Source of the DNA: Sphingobacterium sp. GVS05A
Lineage (GTDB): Bacteria; Bacteroidota; Bacteroidia; Sphingobacteriales; Sphingobacteriaceae
Reading direction: 5' to 3'
Assembly (NCBI RefSeq): GCF_019969845.1
Contig: NZ_JAHXYR010000010.1
Location: 248,001 to 312,000 of the forward strand
DNA: 64,000 bases
The notes beneath the pieces are model-generated. The model was not told the origin of the DNA and searched no databases. It saw only the letters and a program-made list of their open reading frames with translations. How positions within the stretch are numbered: the stretch's first letter is position 1; every line of letters begins with the position of its first letter. The position numbers and the translations under genes are program-made. This document shows, piece by piece, positions 42,976 through 52,147 of this stretch.

Positions 42976-44835
42976 TTATTTCACATTCACATTAAATGTA
43001 AACGTCGCTTGCACGGTTTTCGTTCCTTCGTACGTATACAGCATTGCCTGCTTAATGGTGTATTTCTTTCCAGTGGTCAAAGCCCCCGGATACTGTCCGA
43101 TGGAGAACGTAATCGTACTGGCGTTAAATTCTGAAAATAAGGCCGCATTGGCTCCCCAGTTGGTGACAGCCCCAGCAGCAGTGAACCAATGCCCGTAGCC
43201 TGTGGCCGTATTGTTGGGATTTAAACTTCCATTCGATTCCACCGCATAGAACTTAATTTTCCCGCCGCTCATCAAACTCGATAGGTCTGCTGAAGATATG
43301 GCAAAAGCTTCACCAAGCTGAGCAGCATTGACACTCACTTGTGTACCCGAATACCCTGTGGCATCTGCCGGGAAGCTCAAGTCATAATTCAACGCGATAT
43401 CTTTGGGCTGGCTGCTCACCTCATTGTATCCTGTCGCTGTGGTACCCTGAATTTTAATTTCGTAAGGCCATTGTTCATCATTGCTATCGTCATCATCCCA
43501 GGCATGTGGTTGGTAAACAGATGGGGCACCTGTTACAACAAACCACAGCTTGCTACAATTGGCCGGAACAGTAAACGCTACTGTATTCTCCGTACCCTCC
43601 GTCCTATCACCGTAGACCCGCGTGCCATCTTTTAACAAAGCCACATAGCCATATCGCCAACCTGTACGGCTAGCATCCACCGCGTTGAATCCAGCAGCAT
43701 TTGGCAGCCCCTTAAAAGCCACCGCAACCTTGGTTCCCGCAGCCGGAACTTCCAATGGAATCACATTGTAACCCGTAGTACCCGGACAGCGATCATAGCT
43801 GACGCGGAGACTTCCATTGGACTGCCGGGTAAATTTGGTCGTCAGCTTACCGATATAATTTTTTCCATAGTCCCTGATACTGTTCAGGTCCCAGGTGACA
43901 AAGCGGGTCGCCGCATCATAGATCTCATTGTTGAGTTGCTTCACATCGATACCCGTTATACGCATATAGGCCTGCACCGGATCTTCGGGTTTTAAAGCCT
44001 CCCGCCAGATCCGGCCTATCATATCGATGCCATGTTTACTGGTCCAATACCAATGGATAAAATAGCTGGCATAACGATATTTCTCGTGATGAATATGGCG
44101 ATGATAATTTTCGGTATAAACTGTAAAATCATGTCCGGAGAACGCTTGATCTGGATAAGTTTGGTAGGCCTGCCATTGCGCTGTCTGCTCCCAAAACCCG
44201 TTGCCGCTCGTTCCGCCAAAGCCGTATCGAAATCCATGCCCCCCTTTTAAGTCTGCAAATACCTGATATTGAAAACTATGCCCGATCTCGTGAGCAATCA
44301 CAGCACCCACAGGCTTACAGGTGGCCGGATTAACCCACAGTGCCCCGATGGTGTCGTCATAACCGCCACCATAAGCCATCCATTCTGTTGTGTAATGAAC
44401 AAAAATCATCATTTTATACTTATCCAGATTGGATCGGTTCACCTTACGTTCTGCAAACTTCAGCGTGTTGACATTCAATGCGTAGAACTGTTCGGCCTTG
44501 GCCAAGAGATCATCAATATCGACACGGTATTCTTCCGGTACAGCGCTGGCATTGGGATCGTTCTTCCCATAGCTTGCACCCCAGAACACGATAAAATGCT
44601 CCGACTGACGGCTGCGCGAATAGGACCATTTACTGCCCTTATCGTTATAATCCATCCCAGCAAATTCCTTTGGATTGTAAATTTGCAAAGAATCTGTCCC
44701 CACTGTAACGGGCGGTGTAGTGACCTCTTCCTCGACGGGAAGGGGTACTTCTTTTTTGCTGCATCCCTGCGAAACTAACACCAGCGCTGAGACCAGTGTC
44801 AGCAGGAATTTATTCAATAGTTTACTTTTCATCAT
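42976..44835 (-). CDS. Gluzincin-like metalloprotease lipoprotein with C-terminal DUF4859-type domain
   Basis: Lipoprotein, 619 aa; lipobox LVSQGC gives Cys25. The catalytic part resembles DUF6055-type peptidases: HEIGHSFQYQ at residues 182-191 (H182, E183, H186) and a candidate third ligand Glu216 in GNGFWEQTAQW, about 30 residues later as in gluzincins. A beta-rich middle (about 330-470) follows. The final about 140 residues (YSGTQVSVNAAQLGEAF...GYGHWFTAAGAVTNWG...YTIKQAMLY) form the DUF4859-type domain, also present in the fasciclin-like protein of the same operon. Last gene of the AraC-controlled susCD operon. Confidence 0.8.
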   Translation of the reverse strand: MMKSKLLNKFLLTLVSALVLVSQGCSKKEVPLPVEEEVTTPPVTVGTDSLQIYNPKEFAGMDYNDKGSKWSYSRSRQSEHFIVFWGASYGKNDPNASAVPEEYRVDIDDLLAKAEQFYALNVNTLKFAERKVNRSNLDKYKMMIFVHYTTEWMAYGGGYDDTIGALWVNPATCKPVGAVIAHEIGHSFQYQVFADLKGGHGFRYGFGGTSGNGFWEQTAQWQAYQTYPDQAFSGHDFTVYTENYHRHIHHEKYRYASYFIHWYWTSKHGIDMIGRIWREALKPEDPVQAYMRITGIDVKQLNNEIYDAATRFVTWDLNSIRDYGKNYIGKLTTKFTRQSNGSLRVSYDRCPGTTGYNVIPLEVPAAGTKVAVAFKGLPNAAGFNAVDASRTGWRYGYVALLKDGTRVYGDRTEGTENTVAFTVPANCSKLWFVVTGAPSVYQPHAWDDDDSNDEQWPYEIKIQGTTATGYNEVSSQPKDIALNYDLSFPADATGYSGTQVSVNAAQLGEAFAISSADLSSLMSGGKIKFYAVESNGSLNPNNTATGYGHWFTAAGAVTNWGANAALFSEFNASTITFSIGQYPGALTTGKKYTIKQAMLYTYEGTKTVQATFTFNVNVK

Positions 44836-44857
44836 TTCAGCTTTTAATGGGTAGAGA

Positions 44858-45826
44858 TCAACTATGTGTGATGGTCAAAAAACGGAAGCGAACGATGTAG
44901 GTACCACTTCTGTAGAATTTGATGGTCGATACCGGGTTGAGATTACGCCCCAGCGTAGTCGCCGTCCCCACAACGCGGTAATAAGAAATAGGATCACCCG
45001 ACCAAAATTCTGTACCTACATAAGTACCGTTCATGATGGGGTATACCAGGCCCGATACGTCAGGATAGCGATAGACCAAGCCCGTATCAGTGACTTCCTC
45101 CGGATAATAAGGAGACCAGTTTTTGAAAGTAGGCCGGTCTCCACGCTTGATGATCTCGCCTTTTTTGGGATTGAATGGCTTGCCGTTTTTATCTTCCCAT
45201 TGATATACAATTTTGTTTTCCCCTTCAGCCTGATGTTCTACACTGATCTCATAATCTGTATAAGGTAAAAAATTGGATTCGGCGCCATAGTCCGAACTCG
45301 TGCATGACTTAAATAAAATATCCTCCTTTTTTGCACCGATAATATTAAAATCGAGGATATTTTTAAATTTTTTCTGTCCGGCAATATTGCTTACCTCTAC
45401 ATCGATCGTGTACTGTCCCGGGGTCACAAATTGCGTTGCCTGTGTAAACCCTACCCGGCCACCGGTAGCATTGAGCATCATTGGTGGATATTTAGCCTTG
45501 CCAATCTTCGCTTTCAACAGCTCCAGGGTGGTATCCCGCCAGGTGATCTCAGCAAGATAAGTGGATATCTCATGCTCTTTTGAAAACGCTGTTGTCAGTT
45601 CGCCGGTTTCCTTGTTCCGTACAGCAAGCAGGTTCACCGTCAGCGGGGTTGTGCTTCCATTGGCAACAATGGCATCCGTGTACACCACCGCCCCCTGGTT
45701 GACTTGCAGATTTTCAACATTATAGCGCATATTTTCACTTAAATAACCGATTTGGTCACTCTTGCAGGAATCCAATAGCAATAGGGATAAACCTGCTAAG
45801 CCGATTATAAAACTTCGTTTTTTCAT
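44858..45826 (-). CDS. DUF5007-like surface lipoprotein, 322 aa
   Basis: Lipobox LLLLDSC (Cys near 21) follows MKKRSFIIGLAGLS. The remainder is beta-rich, with IVANGSTTPLTVNLLAVRNKETGEL and a C-terminal WSGDPISYYRVVGTATTLGRNLNPVSTIKFYRSGTYIVRFRFLTI. Such DUF5007-type lipoproteins occur downstream of SusCD pairs and are thought to be surface glycan-binding proteins. The ATG at 45826 starts the signal peptide. It lies between the fasciclin-like and protease genes in the operon. Family assignment is moderate. Confidence 0.65.
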   Translation of the reverse strand: MKKRSFIIGLAGLSLLLLDSCKSDQIGYLSENMRYNVENLQVNQGAVVYTDAIVANGSTTPLTVNLLAVRNKETGELTTAFSKEHEISTYLAEITWRDTTLELLKAKIGKAKYPPMMLNATGGRVGFTQATQFVTPGQYTIDVEVSNIAGQKKFKNILDFNIIGAKKEDILFKSCTSSDYGAESNFLPYTDYEISVEHQAEGENKIVYQWEDKNGKPFNPKKGEIIKRGDRPTFKNWSPYYPEEVTDTGLVYRYPDVSGLVYPIMNGTYVGTEFWSGDPISYYRVVGTATTLGRNLNPVSTIKFYRSGTYIVRFRFLTITHS

Positions 45827-45906
45827 CTGTTTTATTTTTTCATGTGTGACGAAGCTATCCGATTGATCCAGCATTGCTACAGAATCAATCCAGCTAGTTT
45901 CATAAT

Positions 45907-47049
45907 TTATTTGATCTTAATGTTGAATACAAAAACAGCATTCAAATCACCTTTTGTTTTCGACTTGTACATGAGGGATTGTCGGACGGTATAGGTGCTA
46001 CCCACAGTTGTTTGCCCTGGATATTGCAGCACATTAAAGGTCATCGTTGATGTTGCCAGCTCCGATACAATGCGTGCATCGGTGCCCCATGAGCAAGTTT
46101 GCCCTTTCGCATCGAACCAGTGCCCTGGTGCATTTGCGGTACTGTTTGCATTTAAGCTGCCATCTGGTTGCACGGCGTAGTACGTGATATCCTTGCCCAC
46201 CAGCGCAGGTATTGCCCCACTTTCCACGCCATAAAAGCGGGCTAAGCGCGGAAGCAGTACATCTACTGTTGTGCCTGTATAACCCGCTGCATCATATTTA
46301 ATGCTCAGGTCATAGGTAAAGGTGAGCGTAGAGCCAGTCTCCACAATTTTAGGCCCCGTGAGGATACGCGGCACAAAATCACCAATAAACGTATGTGTAT
46401 TGGCCAACACATTCAGCGTCGTTCCTGAGGCTGTTTTAATCCCGGTAGTCTGACAGTATACCCGCATATCCGCCTGATCATCTTCTTTGACCGTAACAAT
46501 ACCGTCGGGACTGATCTGATCCGCCTCGCCGCGTACTTTGACGTAGTACAAATAATAAACGGGCTGCGAAGACCAGGCTGCCTTGGGCTGCTTTTGCCTA
46601 TGATAGAAAAATCCACCCACATTGGCCGCATTGCTGATCGTCGTATACGCTGTGCTGGCCGTTTCCAAATCGTAAGGCGCATCGTTGTAGATGTATCCCC
46701 TGACTGAGTCTACAGGGATTTCATTCAAAAACTGGTCAAAAGAATACTGCGCATTTTCATCCACATACTTGACCGAGTCGGTCTTTTGTTTATAATAGCG
46801 GTTGACCGAATAATCCGAGGGAGCCCAAAAAGTCTTCGCTTTGTTAATTTCATCTTTCAGTTTAAAATGGTCAATCACCAGCAGCAAGGTATCAAACATC
46901 CCATGGGGATGAGCGGCCAGGTAGTCGTAAGTAGACAGATTGACTTCGGCTGTATGGAGACCGTCATCCGTCAGATAAGCCGCTTTCTTGCAACCGATCA
47001 CTGTCAGTCCAAAAGCCAGCAGCAACGCAAATCGATATAAGGTTTTCAT
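45907..47049 (-). CDS. Fasciclin-like lipoprotein with C-terminal DUF4859-type domain
   Basis: Lipobox LTVIGC (Cys near 20). An N-terminal fasciclin-like domain (about 35-220) has the typical YDYLAAHPHGMFDTLLLVIDHFKLKDEINKAKTFWAPSDYSVN start, where FAPTN-type residues are changed to WAPSD. The C-terminal domain (about 245-380) contains YTGTTVDVLLPRLARFYG, GHWFDAKGQTCSWG and YTVRQSLMYKSKTKG and is clearly related to the C-terminal domain of the downstream protease. ATG 47049 is preferred over a TTG at 47058. Third gene after SusC and SusD. Confidence 0.78.
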   Translation of the reverse strand: MKTLYRFALLLAFGLTVIGCKKAAYLTDDGLHTAEVNLSTYDYLAAHPHGMFDTLLLVIDHFKLKDEINKAKTFWAPSDYSVNRYYKQKTDSVKYVDENAQYSFDQFLNEIPVDSVRGYIYNDAPYDLETASTAYTTISNAANVGGFFYHRQKQPKAAWSSQPVYYLYYVKVRGEADQISPDGIVTVKEDDQADMRVYCQTTGIKTASGTTLNVLANTHTFIGDFVPRILTGPKIVETGSTLTFTYDLSIKYDAAGYTGTTVDVLLPRLARFYGVESGAIPALVGKDITYYAVQPDGSLNANSTANAPGHWFDAKGQTCSWGTDARIVSELATSTMTFNVLQYPGQTTVGSTYTVRQSLMYKSKTKGDLNAVFVFNIKIK

Positions 47050-47068
47050 TTTTTTCAAGTTTAGTGGT

Positions 47069-48544
47069 TTACATATTGACAGTTCCCCAGTATGGCGTCT
47101 GATTCAGCAAAGGATTGGTTGACAACAACGATGGGTCGAATGGCCAAAAATATTTCTTCGCATTAAATTGCGCCTGGTTCATTTTGCCCTCCGGAAATTT
47201 ATAGACATTGAAGTGTTTATACAACCTCACAAGATCGTAATAGCGATGACCTTCCAAAAACAGCTCACGTGCTCTTTCGCTAAAGATGGCCTCAATAAGC
47301 GGTTCTTCGTTTGTGTTGGCAGGCAATCCTGCTTGCGTCCGGATTTCATTTAAGATGGTTTCTGCAGCACTGTTTTTACCTGTTGCGGCCAGTCCCTCTG
47401 CCATAAGCAGCTTAATATCGGAATACCGAAAGATGATGATGTTATTTTTAAATATCGCATTGGCATTTGACGCATTACTCGAGAACTTAACATTCGCATA
47501 TTTCGTACACAGCGCATAGTTACCGTTATAGGCAATATCAAACACACTTTTAAATCGCTTATCGTTGTTGTCCTTGAAGAGCGTTTTAATGTAATCCTGA
47601 CTGATTCTTAAAATTGGATCCGTTAAAAACCGAAAATAAGGCCCGGCTAGCGAAAAATATCCTATTCCCCTATTGGTACCTTCGTTTTCACCATTTTGGG
47701 AGATCTCAAAGATACCTTCATTGGATTTTCCCTGATAGATACTGCGGTAATTCAGGCTATCCCTTCCCACAAAAGAATACTGACCGCTTTCCAGTACCGA
47801 TTTAGCCGCCTCGATGCAGTCGGCATATTCGCCCCGCCAGGCACTCAGATGTGCCTGAAGGGCAAGTGCTGCTCCAGTATTTGCACGCAATGCAAAATCA
47901 TTTTGGTCGATATTGCTCCATTTCAGTAAGGTCAAAGCTTTGGATAAATCTGCCTGGCTCTGATCCAGCACATCGCTCTCTTTGCTTGCTGGCAGATTTA
48001 CAGCATCTATTGGCAATACAGATTCTGTTATAATTGGCACGGTACCCCATACCCTCGCCATATAGAAATACGCAAATGCGCGCACAAAATAAGCTTCGCC
48101 GATGTAATAATCCCTGACCGACGCGTCATTAAAAGCATTTTCATCCATTTTAGGAAGCCTCTGGATCACGCGGTTGGCCTGGTCTATGGCCTGATAAAAG
48201 ATATCATAGCGCCGCAGTTGATACGCGGGCCGCCAAGTTTCCGAGGCTGCTACAGACGTGTTGAGCTGCATATTAACAATTGGATTAATATCTTGATCGG
48301 TCGAAGACGTAATTTCGTCCGTGGGCAAATCGCCATAGGCATAGAAAGCCATCCCGTTGGCCTGGTTTAGGGCCTTGCGCAAAAGCGCATACATGGCGTT
48401 GGTTGCGCTATTGGCATCTTCCTGCGTTTTCCAGAAGTTCTCATCCGTTGCCGAACTGACAGGCTCAATGTCCAGAAACTTGGAACAGCCCGAAGCGAGA
48501 TACATGAAAGCACTCAGCATTAAAAACAATATTTTTCTTTTCAT
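47069..48544 (-). CDS. SusD/RagB-family outer-membrane lipoprotein
   Basis: Surface glycan-binding partner of the adjacent SusC, 491 aa, at the lower end of the family's usual size. Lipobox YLASGC gives Cys20, followed by SKFLDIEPVSSATDENFWKTQEDANSATNAMY, the usual N-terminal start. Helical SusD core: RPAYQLRRYDIFYQAIDQANRVIQRLP and GEAYFVRAFAYFYMARVWGTVP. C-terminal EAIFSERARELFLEGHRYYDLVRL and a final NPLLNQTPYWG are typical. It lies 45 bp after susC. The operon also holds two metalloprotease or adhesion-type lipoproteins. Confidence 0.95.
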   Translation of the reverse strand: MKRKILFLMLSAFMYLASGCSKFLDIEPVSSATDENFWKTQEDANSATNAMYALLRKALNQANGMAFYAYGDLPTDEITSSTDQDINPIVNMQLNTSVAASETWRPAYQLRRYDIFYQAIDQANRVIQRLPKMDENAFNDASVRDYYIGEAYFVRAFAYFYMARVWGTVPIITESVLPIDAVNLPASKESDVLDQSQADLSKALTLLKWSNIDQNDFALRANTGAALALQAHLSAWRGEYADCIEAAKSVLESGQYSFVGRDSLNYRSIYQGKSNEGIFEISQNGENEGTNRGIGYFSLAGPYFRFLTDPILRISQDYIKTLFKDNNDKRFKSVFDIAYNGNYALCTKYANVKFSSNASNANAIFKNNIIIFRYSDIKLLMAEGLAATGKNSAAETILNEIRTQAGLPANTNEEPLIEAIFSERARELFLEGHRYYDLVRLYKHFNVYKFPEGKMNQAQFNAKKYFWPFDPSLLSTNPLLNQTPYWGTVNM

Positions 48545-48589
48545 CTCTAAATAATTTTAAGCCACCGTTATCCGATGGAACTGACATGA

Positions 48590-51500
48590 TTAAAAGGTTA
48601 CATCCAAGCCTATTGTCCATTTCTTAGGGATCGGATATCCGTTACCCGTTGAATAACCATTGGCTTCTACCGCTTCGGGGTCTGGCACGGAAGACCAGGA
48701 CTTGACAGCCACATTATCCACCACCCCATAAATGCGGAGCATTTTCAATTTAAGTTTCTTAATCATTGCCTGTGGAAATGTATAGCTCAGCTGAATATTT
48801 TTCAGGCGTACAAAACTGGCATTTTCCACAAAAGTGCTATTGGCGATGTGCCAATTGTCTACCGTATTGCGAAATAAGTTCGGGTATTTGGTCTGATCCC
48901 CCTCTTTCATCCAGAAGTCGCTGGGCTTAAAATCGCCGGCAATCGCAGAATTGGTCCCCCAGGTATTATACAGAGCAGAAGAACCGGCATCCTGCAGTTT
49001 ATCCGACAAGTAACCATTCCACAAAGAGCGTCCAAAGACAAAGCTCACGAGCGTGGATAAGCTAAAATTCTTGTAAGAAAACTGATTAATAAATCCGCCT
49101 ACGAGGTCAGGATTTGGATTTCCCATATCAATTTTGTCGTTGTAATCGATCACGTAATCCCCGTTGACATCCCGCCGGCGCGGATCACCAGCCTGATAAA
49201 GGACCGATCGATTAAAGTGAGCAATTCTTCTCCCCGTCAATGGATCAACAGGTACCTCTGCATTGGTCGCATATACCCCATCCACATCCCACACTTTAAA
49301 TGGAAAAATTGGCTGGCCTACATTCAGGGCACGTTGCATCCAGGGTGGTCCCACCTGTATTTCCTTTCCGCCGTCGGGAAGACTGGTGACGTAATTTTTA
49401 TTGTAAGCGATATTGAAATTAGTAGTCCATTGGAATGGCGACGAAGGGGCCATATTTCGGGAGATAAGCGTCATTTCAACCCCACTATTTCTCACACTGA
49501 TAAAATTGTTGGAGACCGTGCTATATCCCGAAGTAGCGGGCATCGTCAGATTGTATACCAACTGTTTGGAGTCGCGCACATAAAAATCAGCAGTCACTGT
49601 AACCCGATCGTGCAAGAGGTTCATATCAAATCCGGCATTAAACTGCGGCGAGCGCTCCCATCGGATTGTCGGTGATGTTGCCGCCTCGGTATAATTAGGA
49701 GATACTGTAGGCTTACCATTATACGAGAGTACCGAACCACCGATACCATTTTCCAACACTGACCCTGCATAAGACGCGTCAAAAGTCAGACCGGTATAGC
49801 GTGCGTAGTATGAGCCCGGGTCACGTCCGGTAACGCCATAACTACCCCTTATTTTGAAAAACGATATGGCATTTTTGACTCCTTCGAAAAATGGCTCCTC
49901 CGAAAGTACCCAGCCGGCAGATATGGACGGGAAAATACCCCATCGGTTATCCTTGCTGTATCGCGACGAAGCATCCATCCGGTAACTTGCAGAAACCAGG
50001 TACTTGTCCTTATAATCATATCCAAAACGACCGAACACCGATACCCGCGAGCGCTCACTGATGGAAGTTGTCGCATAGAGATCTGGCCCTGAAGGGATCC
50101 CGGTTACGGTTTTCACATAATTTCCATTATCGTTATAGCCGGTCATCATACTGTTATTGGAGGTATTGCGTTCAATACCCGTCCCCAAAACAGCACTAAA
50201 ATTATGCGTGTTCCGAATGCTCTTGATGTAGTTAAAATAGGTTTCCCATTCCCAGCGCTTATTTTGGTTCACCCAATTTTGCGCAAAGTTTCTATAACCG
50301 GTAAGCAGTACGGGACGAAAAAGGTCGCGCGTATTATTATTGACATTAAACGAAAACTGTGACCGTAGGGTCAAGCCATTGATCAGAAATTTCTTGAGTG
50401 TTCCGGCGAAGTTTCCATTCAGGCTGAAGGAGTTATCGCGATCCATCATGCCATCGTACCGCCCCGTATAGATCTGTTGGTCTACGTCGGTAATCTGATA
50501 GAAAGAAGAAGGGAATCCCCAGGTACTAAATGGATATTTCGAATCGTCCCCCGAACCATGTTTTGCCTTTGTAAAACCTGCGAACAAGTTGGTTTCAAAT
50601 TGGAAATTGTCGGTGGGATTGGCCTGCAACATCAGGCGCGGCGTCAAGTTTTCATTTTCAAAACCCATCATTACGCCCTGCTCATAGTAGCGCTGCGCCG
50701 AGAAACGATATAAGAATTTCTCCATGGTGGCGCCGATACTCACATTGACATTGTTGATATTGGCCGATTGCAGAAAAAGCCCCTGCCAATCGGTATTATT
50801 ATTAAAGGCGGGATTTAAACTATCGGTCAACATCGGGCTGATGGATCCGTTATTAAACCAGTCATACGATCCACCCTGATAGAGCAAATTCATTTTCAGC
50901 CTGCGCTCGGCGGCTCCAACGGTAATTGGCTTCATTGCCGGACGGCTGGACACCCCGTTGTAAGCAGAGATCCGTATTTCGGGTTTACCCTGCGCTGGAC
51001 GTTTGGTTTTGATAATAATGACCCCATTTGCAGCACGGGCACCGTAGATAGCCGATGCCGAAGCGTCTTTCAAGATATCGACCGATTCGATGTCGTTGGG
51101 ATTGATGGCCTGCAAAGGACTCGCATTTCCGTAAGCCGCCTGTATATCACTTACGTCATAAATAATATTGTCGATCACATACAAGGGAGCCTGCAGCTGA
51201 TTATCTGCTAGGCCCAGGTTGCTCGTTCCGCGTATATTTACGATATTATTGGTACCCGGTTCACCCGAAGTACTCAACACCGTCAGACCCGCTACACGTC
51301 CCTGCAACATGGCATCGAAGGTGGCGTAAGGTGTATTTTCAAAATCTTTCCCTTTTACGGTAGCAATAGCACCTGTTGTCTTTCGACGCTGCACATCCTG
51401 ATAGCCCATGACGACCACCTCATCGAGCCCCGTTCCATCTGCTTTCATCGTTATTTGCAGCGTATTATCGCCATCTCGCAGTTGTTTCTCCTGCCGTAAA

Positions 51501-51757
51501 TAACCGACGTAACTAAAAATCAAGGTTGGATTTGCCGATTTAAGCGGTAGGCTGAATTTTCCATCCGCATCCGTTTTGGTGGCATTGCGGATGCCTTTCT
51601 CTAAAATACTCAGATCAGACAAGGGTATGCCCTTTTCGTCTTTAACGATCCCCGTGACCGTTCTCTGTTGTTGCGCATACAGCTGTTGACATACAAACAG
51701 CAGCAACATAAAAATACCCGTTAGGTATTTTTTTGGAAGATTTTCATACATAGTCAT
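48590..51757 (-). CDS. SusC/RagA-family TonB-dependent transporter
   Basis: Outer-membrane importer, 1055 aa. Signal peptide (YLTGIFMLLLFVCQQLYAQ), then CarboxypepD_reg (about 34-108, VTGIVKDEKGIPLSDLSILEKG), TonB box (LDEVVVMGYQDVQRRKTTGAI), plug (FDAMLQGRVAGLTVLS...VDILKDASASAIYGARAANGVIIIKTKR) and barrel ending WTIGLDVTF. Unlike the SusC at 27672 it has no STN domain, so signalling through a FecR/ECF pair is not expected; regulation is probably by the AraC protein encoded upstream. It is first gene of its operon, with SusD next. ATG 51751 is an alternative start. Confidence 0.95.
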   Translation of the reverse strand: MTMYENLPKKYLTGIFMLLLFVCQQLYAQQQRTVTGIVKDEKGIPLSDLSILEKGIRNATKTDADGKFSLPLKSANPTLIFSYVGYLRQEKQLRDGDNTLQITMKADGTGLDEVVVMGYQDVQRRKTTGAIATVKGKDFENTPYATFDAMLQGRVAGLTVLSTSGEPGTNNIVNIRGTSNLGLADNQLQAPLYVIDNIIYDVSDIQAAYGNASPLQAINPNDIESVDILKDASASAIYGARAANGVIIIKTKRPAQGKPEIRISAYNGVSSRPAMKPITVGAAERRLKMNLLYQGGSYDWFNNGSISPMLTDSLNPAFNNNTDWQGLFLQSANINNVNVSIGATMEKFLYRFSAQRYYEQGVMMGFENENLTPRLMLQANPTDNFQFETNLFAGFTKAKHGSGDDSKYPFSTWGFPSSFYQITDVDQQIYTGRYDGMMDRDNSFSLNGNFAGTLKKFLINGLTLRSQFSFNVNNNTRDLFRPVLLTGYRNFAQNWVNQNKRWEWETYFNYIKSIRNTHNFSAVLGTGIERNTSNNSMMTGYNDNGNYVKTVTGIPSGPDLYATTSISERSRVSVFGRFGYDYKDKYLVSASYRMDASSRYSKDNRWGIFPSISAGWVLSEEPFFEGVKNAISFFKIRGSYGVTGRDPGSYYARYTGLTFDASYAGSVLENGIGGSVLSYNGKPTVSPNYTEAATSPTIRWERSPQFNAGFDMNLLHDRVTVTADFYVRDSKQLVYNLTMPATSGYSTVSNNFISVRNSGVEMTLISRNMAPSSPFQWTTNFNIAYNKNYVTSLPDGGKEIQVGPPWMQRALNVGQPIFPFKVWDVDGVYATNAEVPVDPLTGRRIAHFNRSVLYQAGDPRRRDVNGDYVIDYNDKIDMGNPNPDLVGGFINQFSYKNFSLSTLVSFVFGRSLWNGYLSDKLQDAGSSALYNTWGTNSAIAGDFKPSDFWMKEGDQTKYPNLFRNTVDNWHIANSTFVENASFVRLKNIQLSYTFPQAMIKKLKLKMLRIYGVVDNVAVKSWSSVPDPEAVEANGYSTGNGYPIPKKWTIGLDVTF

Positions 51758-52147
51758 AATTTCGTTAAGCAGGTGTTCAGTTTAGCATGCCGTCAACTAT
51801 ACATTTACCCCTCGGATAAACGTGATTCCTTTCGCAAAAAGGTCTTTGCCAGCATGTTAAAAAATTGATTAGTTCTTCTTTCTGTAACAAAAATAGTACT
51901 TCGAAACAGCGGTTTTCGGTCAGATCTTACCCACTCGTTCTAGCATTTTAACAAAAGAAATAGATGCGGACGGGCGAGTTACAGGATTTCAAAAGAGGAA
52001 ATAAAACAGCGATTCCGTCTATCGATTACAGGGTATTTACCTGTAATCGTTAGACGGAATCGAATGAGCATGGAAAGCGCGGAGAGAAATGAGTGAACTT
52101 CTAACAGAAGGAATCGAATAGCCTACAGTCCAATGATTAAAAGTCCA
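51758..52147. other. 390-bp intergenic region upstream of susC and after araC
   Basis: It holds the promoter and leader of the susC operon and the 3' end region of araC. A -7-like element, TATTTTTG on the minus strand, lies at 51888-51895, with no good -33 partner. A 23-bp inverted repeat lies at 52010-52062. No convincing reading frame. Confidence 0.5.
52010..52062 (-). terminator. Long hairpin after araC, candidate terminator or susC leader
   Basis: 23-bp arms at 52010-52032 and 52040-52062 match with one mismatch and a 7-nt loop (GTATTTA). Minus-strand sequence after it is CTGTTTTATTT, moderately T-rich. It lies 85 bp after the araC stop and 253 bp before the susC ATG. It could end araC transcripts or form part of a susC attenuator. 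Confidence 0.55.

Noticed and set aside
44269..44778. Plus-strand 169-codon frame opposite the HEIGH protease gene
   Set aside because: Shadow of the protease gene with no recognisable domain or start signal.
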